The translations under genes were made by a program, and so were the position numbers. Source: Azospirillum canadense (lineage in GTDB: Bacteria; Pseudomonadota; Alphaproteobacteria; Azospirillales; Azospirillaceae). From it: a DNA stretch of 64,000 nt. The notes beneath the pieces were generated by a model that searched no databases, was not told the DNA's origin, and worked only from the letters and a program-made list of their open reading frames with translations. The stretch is from positions 409,001 through 473,000 of the forward strand of contig NZ_JAOQNG010000001.1 in the NCBI RefSeq assembly GCF_025961225.1, written 5' to 3'. Position 1 is the stretch's first letter. Each line of letters begins with the position of its first letter. Shown piece after piece: positions 53,479 to 61,913 of the stretch.

Positions 53479-53719
53479 GAATGACGTTTTAGGAATCATC
53501 GCGGAGAAGGGCCGCGTCGAGCGCGACCGTCTTGCGCTCGACGCCCGCTTGGCCGACCTGGAGATCGCCTCCCTCGACGTGATCGAGATCGTCTTCGCGC
53601 TGGAGGAGCGGTTCGGGATCGAGATCCCCTTCAACGCCAACGACGCCCGCAAGGAGTTCGACACGGTCGGCGACGTTCTGCGCGCCGTGGAGTCCGTCGT
53701 CGCCAAGCCGGCGGCCTGA
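53465..53719 (+). CDS. Acyl carrier protein
   Basis: An 84-residue acidic protein with the ACP fold; the pantetheine attachment is S36 in LEIASLDVIEIVFALEERFGIEIP. The residue before the Ser is Ala instead of the nearly invariant Asp of DSL, an oddity typical of specialised ACPs. It starts within the lpxD 3' end and is followed 3 bp later by the ketoacyl synthase, so it should serve as carrier for that enzyme and for the LpxD-type acyltransferase. Confidence 0.85.
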   Translation: MTELENDVLGIIAEKGRVERDRLALDARLADLEIASLDVIEIVFALEERFGIEIPFNANDARKEFDTVGDVLRAVESVVAKPAA

Positions 53720-53722
53720 CCG

Positions 53723-54937
53723 ATGGGCCACCGGCGCGTCGTCGTCACCGGCCTCGGGGTCGTCTCGCCGATCGGTTCGGGCGTGGCGGACTATGCCGAC
53801 TCCATTTTCGCCGGCCGCTGCGGCATCGGCCCGCTCAGCCTCGTGCCCACGCAGGGCCTATCGGTCCGCATCGCGGGGGAGGTGCGCGGCTTCGACCCGG
53901 CCGCCCATTTCGACGCGCGGCGGCTCGGCCTGCTCGACCGCGGCAGCCAGTTCGCCTTGGTCGCAGCCCGGCAGGCGGTGGAGGCGTCGGGGCTCGGCTT
54001 CGACGGACCGCTGGGCCTGCGCACCGCGACCATCCTCGGCACCGGGGTCGGCGGCATCACCACGCTGGACGAGGGCTTCCATCGGCTCTATCGCGAAGGT
54101 GTGCAGCGCCTGCACCCCTTCACCATCCCGCGCCTGATGGTCAGCGCCCCAACCGCCCAGGTCTCCATGGAATTCGGGCTGACCGGCCCTGCCTTCACCG
54201 CGTCGAGCGCCTGCGCGTCGGCCGCGCACGCCATCGGGCTGGCCTTCCAGATGGTCCGCGGCGGGCTGGCCGACGCTGCGGTGACCGGCGGGACGGAGGC
54301 CAGCCTGACCTTCGGCGCGCTGAAGGGGTGGGAGGCCATGCGCATCGTCAGCCCCGACGGCTGCCGGCCATTTTGCGAGACGCGCAACGGCATGGTGCTG
54401 GGGGAAGGCGCGGCCGTGCTGGTGCTGGAGACGCTGGACTCTGCCCGTGTGCGCGGCGCCGACATCCTGGGCGAGGTCGCCGGCTTCGGCATGTCGGCGG
54501 ACGCCAAGGACATCACCGCCCCGGACGCGGAGGGTGCGGCCCGCGCCATGCGCGCGGCGCTGGCCGACGCCGGGCTGGAGCCGGAGGAGGTGGGCTACGT
54601 GAACGCCCACGGCACCGGCACGACGGCCAACGACGCCACCGAGGCGCGTGCGATCCACGCGGTCTTCGGGGACCACGCCCGGCGGCTGCTGGTGTCCTCC
54701 ACGAAATCGATGGTCGGCCACGCGTTGGGCGCTGCGGGCGCGCTTGAGGCCGCGGCGACCCTGCTGGCGCTGCGCCGTCAGGTGGTGCCGCCCACGGCCG
54801 GGGTGGAGCGTCCCGACCCGGCCTGCGCTCTGGATGTGGTCCCCCGCGACGCGCGGGAGGCGCGGGTGGAGGCCGCCCTGTCCAACTCCTTCGCCTTCGG
54901 TGGGCTGAACGCGGCGCTGGCGTTTCGACGGGTGTGA
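53723..54937 (+). CDS. Beta-ketoacyl-ACP synthase, FabF/NodE-like
   Basis: A 404-residue condensing enzyme with the catalytic triad C164 (SSACASA), H296 (NAHGTGT) and H333 (GHALGAAGA). It elongates acyl-ACP with malonyl-ACP. It pairs with the adjoining ACP, as NodE with NodF, for making a special acyl chain. No reductase or dehydratase gene is adjacent, so general fatty-acid enzymes must finish the cycle. Element D follows the gene. Confidence 0.9.
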   Translation: MGHRRVVVTGLGVVSPIGSGVADYADSIFAGRCGIGPLSLVPTQGLSVRIAGEVRGFDPAAHFDARRLGLLDRGSQFALVAARQAVEASGLGFDGPLGLRTATILGTGVGGITTLDEGFHRLYREGVQRLHPFTIPRLMVSAPTAQVSMEFGLTGPAFTASSACASAAHAIGLAFQMVRGGLADAAVTGGTEASLTFGALKGWEAMRIVSPDGCRPFCETRNGMVLGEGAAVLVLETLDSARVRGADILGEVAGFGMSADAKDITAPDAEGAARAMRAALADAGLEPEEVGYVNAHGTGTTANDATEARAIHAVFGDHARRLLVSSTKSMVGHALGAAGALEAAATLLALRRQVVPPTAGVERPDPACALDVVPRDAREARVEAALSNSFAFGGLNAALAFRRV

Positions 54938-54977
54938 GTTTGGGGGTGTGAGTTTGGGGGGTAGTGCGGGAACGGCA

Positions 54978-55085
54978 TACCCCTACCCCGACCCTCCCCC
55001 GCTGGGCGGGGGAGGGAGAATGGCTTGCGAGGAAAGCGGCGGAGTTCCCTCCCCCGCCCGGCGGGGGAGGGTTAGGGTGGGGGAA
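54978..55085. repeat. GC-rich palindromic element D
   Basis: CCCTACCCCGACCCTCCCCC (from 54981) and the inverse GGGGGAGGGTTAGGGTGGGG (to about 55082) form the ends, with two GCGGGGGAGGG-type hairpins inside. GCGGCGGAGTTCCCTCCC at 55036-55053 is identical to 26028-26045 in element A. It lies between the convergent ketoacyl synthase and PPOX-like genes. Confidence 0.65.
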
Positions 55086-55093
55086 AACGACCC

Positions 55094-55603
55094 TTACTGA
55101 AACGCGATCTTCGCGTGGTCGCCCGGGCTTGGCGGCTCGCCGGTGAGTTTCGCCTTCACATACCCGTACGCATAGACCATCGCGCTGGACGGGCTGTCCC
55201 AGTATTCCGCCTGGTCCACGGTGACCTTCAGCAGGGCCACCTCCGGGTCGTCCGGGCCCTTCGGGAACCAGGTGGACAGGATGTCCCGCCACAGGAAGCG
55301 GATCTTGTCCTGGTCGCGCACCAACTGCGCGACGCCGGAGACCGAGACGTAGTTCTGGTCGCCCGGGTCGGCGTAGGAAAGGTTGACGCGCCAATGCTCC
55401 TGGAGTTCATGGACCTTCGGCGAATCCGCCCTGGTGAAGAACCAGAGCGTGCCGTCGTCGAATCCCGCGTGCGGCATTGTCGCCATCGGGCGGGAATGCA
55501 GGATGCCGTTCTCGTCGAGCGTCGTCATCATGGCGATGCGGACGCCCTTGATCATACCCCAGAGTTTCTCGGCGGACTCGCGGTCGGTAGCGCTTCTTGC
55601 CAT
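55094..55603 (-). CDS. Pyridoxamine 5'-phosphate oxidase-like (general stress protein 26) protein
   Basis: A 169-residue flavin-binding split-barrel protein. GVRIAMMTTLDENGILHSRPMAT, DGTLWFFTRADSPKV and PGDQNYVSVSG match the general stress protein 26 group. It probably binds FMN or F420-like cofactors; the substrate is unknown. ATG 55603 follows GAGGGG. It lies downstream of cobC on the same strand with a 37-bp gap. Confidence 0.8.
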   Translation of the reverse strand: MARSATDRESAEKLWGMIKGVRIAMMTTLDENGILHSRPMATMPHAGFDDGTLWFFTRADSPKVHELQEHWRVNLSYADPGDQNYVSVSGVAQLVRDQDKIRFLWRDILSTWFPKGPDDPEVALLKVTVDQAEYWDSPSSAMVYAYGYVKAKLTGEPPSPGDHAKIAFQ

Positions 55604-55640
55604 GGCCTGCCCCTCGTTCGGTAGCCCCAACGGAGTTCGA

Positions 55641-56270
55641 TCAACGGGTCCCGGTTGAAAAGGTTCCGAGCGCGTTCAGGGCACTGACCGACCAGGAATC
55701 ACCCTCCGTACTGCCCCCGTAATGGTCGATCCGCGACAGCGACAGGGGGGCCACGGACAGGCGCAGCGCTGCCTCCGGCGTCAGGTCCAGCGCCAGCGCC
55801 AGCGCCGCGCGGATGGAGCCGCCGTGGATCACCGCGACGATGTCCCGCCCGCCTGCCGCGGAGGTCAGGCGCCGGACCGCGCCGGCCACGCGGGCCATGA
55901 CAGTGGCGAAGCTCTCGCCGTCGGGCGGGGCCTCGGTTGCCGGGGCGGACCAAAAGCGGTGGGCCTCCTCCGGGTGCCGCTCCGCCACCGCGTCGTGGGA
56001 CAGCCCTTCCCAGGCGCCGAAGTCCTGCTCGGCGAGGTCCCTTTCGACCAGCGCCATGTCGCTGCCGGGCAGGCGCAGCGCCGCCGCGGTCTGGCGCGTC
56101 CGGCGCAGGTGCGAGGTCACCCAGACGGCGTCTCTGGGCAGCCGGTCGGCCAGCGCCGAGAGGGACGCCGCGTCGCCGGTGTCGGCCAGTGGGTCGTCCC
56201 GGCCGTAGATCAGCTTGTCCGGATTGGGCACCGGTGCGTGGCGGATCAGCCACCAGCGGGTCACGATCAT
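55641..56270 (-). CDS. cobC: Histidine phosphatase, CobC-like alpha-ribazole phosphatase
   Basis: A 209-residue phosphoglycerate-mutase-like phosphatase with the RH motif R10-H11 (LIRHAPV), acid region EQDFGAWEGL, and second His in VIHGGS. Its ATG overlaps the cobV stop (ATGA), so removal of phosphate from alpha-ribazole phosphate or adenosylcobalamin phosphate in B12 nucleotide-loop assembly is the likely role. The overlap is the main evidence for the specific function. Confidence 0.82.
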   Translation of the reverse strand: MIVTRWWLIRHAPVPNPDKLIYGRDDPLADTGDAASLSALADRLPRDAVWVTSHLRRTRQTAAALRLPGSDMALVERDLAEQDFGAWEGLSHDAVAERHPEEAHRFWSAPATEAPPDGESFATVMARVAGAVRRLTSAAGGRDIVAVIHGGSIRAALALALDLTPEAALRLSVAPLSLSRIDHYGGSTEGDSWSVSALNALGTFSTGTR

Positions 56271-57046
56271 GACCAAAGCGCTGCCAACGCCAGCAGGACG
56301 GCCGCCTCGGTCGCCTGCTGGGCCGCCCCGAACACGTCGCCGGTGTGGCCGCCGATCTGCCGCCGCGCCTGCCACGCCACCGCCGCACCGGCCAGCGCCG
56401 CGACCAGCACGGCCACCGGCGCCGCCGGCCCCAGCGCGGCGAGAGTGACCGCTCCGGCGAGCGCCAGCGACAGCGCGACCGTCGCCACCACGGGGCGCCC
56501 CTGCCGGGCGGCGAGCCCGTCGGCGCGCGCCGGATCCATCGTCCGGGCGATCACCGCCATGCCGCCGCGCGACAGCGCGCCCGACGCCGCCAGCGCCAGC
56601 AGCACGGCGCGCGGCTCGGCCAAGGCGGTGAGCGCGGAGGCGCGAAGCGCGATGGAGAAGACAATGGCCAGCACGCCGTAGCTGCCGACCCGGCTGTCGC
56701 GCATGATCTCCAGCTTGCGCGCCTTGTCGCGCCCGCCGCCGAAGCCGTCGGCGACGTCGGCCGCCCCGTCCTCGTGCAGGCCGCCGGTCAGCCAGACCAG
56801 CGTTCCCAGCACCAGCAGCGCCGCGGGCAGCGGCGGCAGGTGCAGGGCCGCCGTCAGCGCGTAGACCGCCCCGCCCGCCAGCCCGACCCCGGCGCCGACC
56901 AGCGGGAACCAGCCCATGGCGCGGGCGTGCGCATCCTCGGCCAGCGGCCCGGACAGGCGTAGCGGGATGCGCGTCAGGAAGACGACGGCGAGCGCCAGGT
57001 CGGCCGTCCAGCGGAAGCGCGGTGGTGTGGAGGGTTCCTCGGTCAT
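56267..57046 (-). CDS. cobV: Adenosylcobinamide-GDP ribazoletransferase
   Basis: Membrane enzyme joining adenosylcobinamide-GDP and alpha-ribazole (CobV, called CobS in enterobacteria). The 259-residue protein has about six hydrophobic segments and the signature GGLHEDGAADVADGFGGG with K-x-x-I-M-R-DSRVGSYG (about 88-125), where the acidic residues bind metal. Divergent from cobU with a 158-bp space. In the nomenclature used for the first genes of this window cobS and cobT are cobaltochelatase subunits, so the symbol cobV avoids confusion. Confidence 0.93.
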   Translation of the reverse strand: MTEEPSTPPRFRWTADLALAVVFLTRIPLRLSGPLAEDAHARAMGWFPLVGAGVGLAGGAVYALTAALHLPPLPAALLVLGTLVWLTGGLHEDGAADVADGFGGGRDKARKLEIMRDSRVGSYGVLAIVFSIALRASALTALAEPRAVLLALAASGALSRGGMAVIARTMDPARADGLAARQGRPVVATVALSLALAGAVTLAALGPAAPVAVLVAALAGAAVAWQARRQIGGHTGDVFGAAQQATEAAVLLALAALWS

Positions 57047-57105
57047 CGCGCTTCGGAGTACGGCAAGGCGGACCCCGCCGCAACGGGGAACAGGCGCGGC
57101 ATAGG

Positions 57106-57133
57106 GACTTTGACAGCCGGACTTTGACAGCCG
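57106..57133. promoter_or_regulatory. Perfect 14-bp tandem duplication carrying TTGACA
   Basis: GACTTTGACAGCCG is repeated at 57106-57119 and 57120-57133 in the cobV-cobU divergent space; each copy holds TTGACA (-35 consensus). No good -10 box at 17 bp is obvious. No cobalamin riboswitch core could be recognised in this space. Confidence 0.4.
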
Positions 57134-57204
57134 CGTGCGAATGGTCCAAGGTCGCGCCGCTTTTCATTCCCACTCTTCGCGCGCCAGCGCCAGGACGTTA
57201 CGCC

Positions 57205-58233
57205 ATGAGCAACCTGCAGCCCGCCATCACCTTCGAGGAAATCCGCGCGCTCGTGCGCAACCTGCCGGGGCCGGACCTGGACTCCGGCACCGCGGCCTTG
57301 CAGCGCGAGCGCCAGCTGACCAAGCCGGCGGGCTCGCTCGGCCGGCTGGAGGAGATCGCGCAGTGGATGGCGACCTGGCAGGGCCAGCACCCGGCCGAGG
57401 TGCGCCGCCCGCGCGTCGCCGTCTTCGCAGGCAACCACGGCGTGGCCGCGCGCGGCGTCTCGGCCTACCCGGCGGACGTCACCGCGCAGATGGTTGCCAA
57501 CTTCCAGAACGGCGGCGCCGCCGTGAACCAGCTCTGCGAGGTGGCCGACGCCGACCTGCGCGTCTACGAGCTGGACCTGGACAACCCCACCGCGGACTTC
57601 ACGCAAGGCCCGGCCATGGGCGAGGAGGAGTGCTGCCGCGCCATGGCCTACGGCATGATGGCGGTGGAGCAGGGCGTCCAGTTGCTGGCGCTGGGCGAGA
57701 TGGGCATCGGCAACTCCACAGCGGCGGCGGCCATCTGCTGCGCCCTGTTCGGCGGGGAGGCCAAGGATTGGGTCGGCCGCGGCACCGGTGTGGACGACGA
57801 AGGGCTGGCCCGCAAGGCCGCCGCCATCGAGGCCGGGCTCAAGGCCAATCCACAGGCCAAGGACGACGCCTTCGAGGCGCTGCGCTGCTTCGGCGGCTAC
57901 GAGCTGGCGGCGATTGCCGGCGCGATCCTGGCAGCGCGCATGGCCCGTGTGCCGGTGCTGCTCGACGGCTACGCCTGCACGGCGGCCGCGGCTGTGCTGT
58001 TCAGGGCCGACCGCCGCGCGCTCGACCACTGCATGGTCGCCCATCGCTCGGTCGAACCCGGCCACAGTCGCCTGCTGGAGGCCATCGGCAAGGAGCCGCT
58101 GCTCGACCTCGGCATGCGGCTGGGCGAGGGCTCCGGCGCGACGCTGGCGATCAACATCGTTCGCTCCGCCTGCGCCTGCCACGCGGGCATGGCCACCTTC
58201 GCCGAGGCGGGCGTCAGCACCCGCGAGGGCTGA
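57205..58233 (+). CDS. cobU: Nicotinate-nucleotide:dimethylbenzimidazole phosphoribosyltransferase
   Basis: Makes alpha-ribazole phosphate for the lower ligand of B12 (CobU; CobT in enterobacteria). The 342-residue protein has TKPAGSLGRLEEIA (33-46), FAGNHGVAARGVSAYP, GEMGIGNST and the C-terminal LGMRLGEGSGATLA, with the catalytic Glu in GEG. Divergent from cobV and cobC, completing a small late-cobalamin group. The CACAGAG inverted repeat begins 20 bp after its stop. Confidence 0.95.
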   Translation: MSNLQPAITFEEIRALVRNLPGPDLDSGTAALQRERQLTKPAGSLGRLEEIAQWMATWQGQHPAEVRRPRVAVFAGNHGVAARGVSAYPADVTAQMVANFQNGGAAVNQLCEVADADLRVYELDLDNPTADFTQGPAMGEEECCRAMAYGMMAVEQGVQLLALGEMGIGNSTAAAAICCALFGGEAKDWVGRGTGVDDEGLARKAAAIEAGLKANPQAKDDAFEALRCFGGYELAAIAGAILAARMARVPVLLDGYACTAAAAVLFRADRRALDHCMVAHRSVEPGHSRLLEAIGKEPLLDLGMRLGEGSGATLAINIVRSACACHAGMATFAEAGVSTREG

Positions 58234-58252
58234 GTCGAGGCGGCGCGTTGGT

Positions 58253-58384
58253 GGGGATGAACCACAGAGGCACAGAGGCACAGAGAATTTTATAATAACC
58301 GCGTTCGCTTACCCGGCAACCAACCGAAGGAGCGAGAGCGTTTTCAATATTCTCTGTGTCTCTGTGCCTCCGTGGTGAATCCCC
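58253..58384. repeat. Inverted-repeat cassette 3 (CACAGAG units), no gene inside
   Basis: Two 36-bp arms, 58253-58288 and 58349-58384, are inverted with a few mismatches; each carries two or three CACAGAG/CACGGAG units in the context GAGGCACAGAG. The 60-bp interior is AT-richer than the surroundings and holds no ORF. It lies between convergent cobU and hybrid-kinase genes, 15 bp from the kinase stop. Confidence 0.75.
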
Positions 58385-58399
58385 CTCCTCGCGCGACAC

Positions 58400-61300
58400 T
58401 CACCGCCGCGGCACGCCCGACAGGCGGTGGATCATGTCCTGGAGCATGTCCGGCATCACTGGCTTCTGCAGCAGGTGCGAGCCGATGCGGCCGACCTCTA
58501 GGGCGCGTTCCGGGCCGGTGTCGCCGGTCAGCACGATGGACGGGACCGGCGCGTTGCAATAGGCGCGGATTCGGCGGATCGCGTCGGTGCCGGTCCGGTC
58601 GTCCGGCAGGTGGTAGTCGGCGATGATCACGTCCGGCCGGCGGCGGCGCTGGGCGATCTGGGCCAGCGCGTCGTCCACGGCGGCGGCGCCGACCGTCTCG
58701 AAGCCCCACTCCTCCAGCAGCATGGTCAGCGCCGTAAGTATGGTGGCGTCGTCGTCCAGGATCACGGCCAGCGGCGGCCCGTCCTTCTCGGCGGCGACCA
58801 GCAGGGGCGGCGGGTGGGCGTTGTCGCCGATCTCCGCCGCCAGCGGCACCGTGACCGCGAAGACCGACCCCCGCCCGGGGACGGAGCGCATGGACAACTC
58901 GTGCCCCAGCAGCGTGGCGAGCCGCCGCACGATGGACAGGCCGAGACCCAGCCCCTGGCTGCGGTCGCGCCGGTTCGGGCCGACCTGGACGAACTCGTCG
59001 AAGATGGCGGCCTGGTCCTCCGGCGCGATGCCGGCCCCGGTGTCCCACACCTCGATGCGCGCCGTGTCGCCGCGGCGGCGGCAGGTCAGCAGGATGCCGC
59101 CCTGCCCGGTGTATTTCAGCGCGTTGTCCAGCAGGTTGCCGAGGATGCGGCCGAGCAGCACGGAGTCGCTGCGGATCCACACCGGGCTGCCGACCATGCG
59201 GAACTCCAGTCCCTTGGCGGCCATGCGGGGGGCGTAGTCGGCGGACAGGCGCTGCATCAGCGTGACCGCGGGGAAGTCCGCGGGGTCCGCCGCCAGCGTG
59301 CCGGAATCGAGCCGCGAGATGTCCAGCAGCGTGTCGATCAGCGCCTTCAGCCCCTCCAGCGCCTGCTGCATGGTGGCGACCAGCGCCTGGGCCGGGTGGT
59401 CGCGCAGCCGCTCGCCCAGCGCGTGGACGAACAGGAACAGGGTCTGCACGGGCTGGCGCAGGTCGTGGCTGGCCGCGGCGAAGAAGCGGGCCTTGGCGGC
59501 GTTGGCGGCCTGCGCGTCCTCCAGCGCGGCGCGCAGCGTCTCCTCCATGGCGCGGCGGTCCGTCACGTCCTGGACGACCGCGTTGACGGCGTGGACGGTG
59601 CCGTCGGGAAGGCGCAGCGGGTACAGGTTGAACAGGTAATGGTGCTCGTCGCAGGGTGCGCAGGGCGACGGCCCGCCGGCGACGCCGTCGTACAGGGGCT
59701 CCCCGGTCGTCAGCACCCGGCGGTACAGCGGCTCGATGGCCTCGACCAGCGCGGGCGGCAGGATGTCGTGGAAGGTCCGCCCGATGTGCGCGGCGGCCGG
59801 AATGCCGTTGAAGGAGGCCAGCCGGTCGTTGATGTGCAGGTAGCGCAACTGCGCGTCGACCACGCACATGCCCGCGGGGGCGGTGTTGTAGAGCGACTGG
59901 AGCATGGCCTCGGTGCGGCGGTGGTCATCGACCTCCCGCGCCAGGGCGAGGTTGGCGGCGTGCAGCGCCTCGTCGGTCGCCTTGCGCTCCGTCACGTCGC
60001 GGACGATGCCGAGCAGACGCGACGGCCGCCCGTCGGCGCCGGCGGTGCTGGTGCCCGTGCATTCCAGCCAGCGCACGGCGCCGTCCTTGCGCAGGATCCG
60101 GTATTCCATCCGCAGGGTCTCGCGCCGCACGGCCGCCCGCTGCGCGGAGGCCAGCACCAGTTGCCGGTCCTCGGCGTGCACGAAACGCTCGGCGAAGGTG
60201 GCGATGTCCAGCGCGTCCGCCCCCGGCTCCAGCCCCAGGATGCGGTGCAGGCCGTCCGACCATTGCACCCGGCCGGTGGACAGATCCCAGTCCCAGCTGC
60301 CCATGCCCGCCGCTTCCTGCGCCAGGCGCAGCAGGGTCTCGCTCTCGCGCAGGCTTGCCTCCGACCGGCAAAGGTCGGTGACGTCCACGGTGACGCCGTC
60401 CCACAGCACCGCCCCGCCCGGCACCCGGCGCGGCACGGCGGTGATGCGGCGCCAGCGCGTTCCGCCGGCGGCGTCGTATTCCTCGTCGAGGCAGAGGGGC
60501 GCCATGGTCGCCGCGGATTCCCGCAGCGCTTCCGCCGTCCGCGGGCTGACGGCCAGGGAGGGGCCGCTCCACAGGTCGCTCGCCGGGGCCAAGGTGCCGG
60601 CGGCGGCCGTCGCCCGTATGGCGCCGTTCGGCAGCAGCGCGTGCCGATGGATCAGCCCGGGAACGTGACGGGCGACGTCCGCGACGTAGCGGTTCGCCAC
60701 GCGCTGGCGGTTGAGCGCCGTGACGGAACGGAACAGCCGCGCCTGGATGACCGCCGTCGCTCCGGCCAGCGCCATGGCGAAGAGGATCAGGCCGACCAGC
60801 AGCGGCGAGGCGCTGAACGGCCCCCATCCAGCCAGGGGCCCGATCAGGGGGGAGCCGAACGCGGCGGCCGGCTGGACCAGGGCGATGCGCCAGCCGCTTT
60901 CCGGGGCCACGGCCGCGGCCGTCAGCGCGTCCCGGCCGTCAGGCAGCGCCACCGTGGCGATGCTTCCCGGCGTCGCCTCGGCGAAGGGCTGGGGTGGCGG
61001 CGCGGCGATCCGCGGGTCCGCCGGATCCGCCAGGTTGGAGAGCGCGACCACCCGGCCGCCCCGGTCGATCACCGCGGCCTGGCCATGGCCGGCCAGCTTG
61101 CCCTGCAGCCGCGCGCGGAAGGCCATGGCCGGAATCTTGGCCAGCAGCACGTAGCGCACCGTGTCCGCCCGGACGACGGGAACGGCCAGGCTGACGAAGG
61201 GGTGGGTGGAACGCTCGGGCACGCGCTCCACGTTCTTCAGCAGGAAATGCCCCGTGTCGAAGATGCGCCCCACGGCGTCCGGGTCGAGCAGCGGCGGCAA

Positions 61301-61669
61301 GGGGGCGTCGGCGAGCAGGCGGGTGTTGAGCAGTTGCCGGTCGCGGTCGGCGACCACGACGTTGCCCCAGGTTCCGCGCTGCTCCACCACCTGCGTCGCC
61401 AGTCTGCGGAAGGTGGTCATGTCGCCGCTGTCCAGGGATGGTGCGGCGGCCAGCACGTTGAGCGCCGCCACCTCCTCGGCCACCATCTGGTCGAGGGACA
61501 GGGCGAGCGTGTCGGCGGCGCGCTGCAACTCGTCCTCGACCTGCCGGCGCGCATCGCCGACCGACAGGATGACCAGCAGGACGGCGCACAGGGCGGCGGG
61601 CAGAAGCGCCGCCGTGATCAGAAGATAGAGCTGCCGACGTCCGGGGGTGGACTCACCCGCGCTTGGCAT
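58400..61669 (-). CDS. Large membrane hybrid sensor histidine kinase with PAS domains and receiver
   Basis: About 1089 residues. A membrane helix near residues 15-37, a periplasmic Cache-like region to about 280, a second helix (about 300-320), then at least two PAS domains (GSWDWDLSTG near 455 and YNTAPAGMCVVDAQLRYLHIN near 600), HisKA with AAASHDLRQPVQ (H about 735), HATPase with LLDNALKYT and GLGLGLSIVRRLA, and a receiver domain near 965-1080 (D in IIADYHLPDD). The H-D-L-R-Q-P box is that of the NahK/FixL-like group. ATG 61669 is preferred to TTG 61681. It may be an orphan kinase passing phosphate to a separate Hpt protein; none is adjacent. Confidence 0.88.
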   Translation of the reverse strand: MPSAGESTPGRRQLYLLITAALLPAALCAVLLVILSVGDARRQVEDELQRAADTLALSLDQMVAEEVAALNVLAAAPSLDSGDMTTFRRLATQVVEQRGTWGNVVVADRDRQLLNTRLLADAPLPPLLDPDAVGRIFDTGHFLLKNVERVPERSTHPFVSLAVPVVRADTVRYVLLAKIPAMAFRARLQGKLAGHGQAAVIDRGGRVVALSNLADPADPRIAAPPPQPFAEATPGSIATVALPDGRDALTAAAVAPESGWRIALVQPAAAFGSPLIGPLAGWGPFSASPLLVGLILFAMALAGATAVIQARLFRSVTALNRQRVANRYVADVARHVPGLIHRHALLPNGAIRATAAAGTLAPASDLWSGPSLAVSPRTAEALRESAATMAPLCLDEEYDAAGGTRWRRITAVPRRVPGGAVLWDGVTVDVTDLCRSEASLRESETLLRLAQEAAGMGSWDWDLSTGRVQWSDGLHRILGLEPGADALDIATFAERFVHAEDRQLVLASAQRAAVRRETLRMEYRILRKDGAVRWLECTGTSTAGADGRPSRLLGIVRDVTERKATDEALHAANLALAREVDDHRRTEAMLQSLYNTAPAGMCVVDAQLRYLHINDRLASFNGIPAAAHIGRTFHDILPPALVEAIEPLYRRVLTTGEPLYDGVAGGPSPCAPCDEHHYLFNLYPLRLPDGTVHAVNAVVQDVTDRRAMEETLRAALEDAQAANAAKARFFAAASHDLRQPVQTLFLFVHALGERLRDHPAQALVATMQQALEGLKALIDTLLDISRLDSGTLAADPADFPAVTLMQRLSADYAPRMAAKGLEFRMVGSPVWIRSDSVLLGRILGNLLDNALKYTGQGGILLTCRRRGDTARIEVWDTGAGIAPEDQAAIFDEFVQVGPNRRDRSQGLGLGLSIVRRLATLLGHELSMRSVPGRGSVFAVTVPLAAEIGDNAHPPPLLVAAEKDGPPLAVILDDDATILTALTMLLEEWGFETVGAAAVDDALAQIAQRRRRPDVIIADYHLPDDRTGTDAIRRIRAYCNAPVPSIVLTGDTGPERALEVGRIGSHLLQKPVMPDMLQDMIHRLSGVPRR

Positions 61670-61764
61670 GTCTTGCACCAATGCATACGCGCATATGCTG
61701 ATCGTAAGCGCAAAACCGGCAAAGCATCAATACTCAACTGGGCCTATGTTCACCATTTCATTTT

Positions 61765-61793
61765 TGACACATAGATGAAGAAAATGACACATA
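61765..61793. repeat. TGACACATA direct repeat in an AT-rich island
   Basis: TGACACATA is at 61765-61773 and 61785-61793, 20 bp apart (two helical turns). The stretch from about 61680 to 61840 is far more AT-rich than anything around it. It is upstream of the hybrid kinase and could be its promoter and operator region. A small minus-strand ORF here looks spurious. Confidence 0.4.
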
Positions 61794-61913
61794 AACAGGA
61801 CAGGATTCGATCCAGAAAAGCAGTATACTAATGAACGCCGACCGGAATGCTTGCCGGGACTCCGAGGGCCCGCTCCGCGCCGGGCGTTTCCTTGCCCGGC
61901 TCTCGGCAAAGAC

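Noticed and set aside
57047..57204. Cobalamin riboswitch between cobV and cobU
   Set aside because: No B12-box sequence or conserved core could be recognised; only a tandem TTGACA block is seen.
58610..61774. Open plus-strand frame of 1054 codons opposite the large hybrid kinase
   Set aside because: The translation is low-complexity (Gln, His, Gly, Arg rich) without any domain, whereas the minus strand encodes all kinase motifs.
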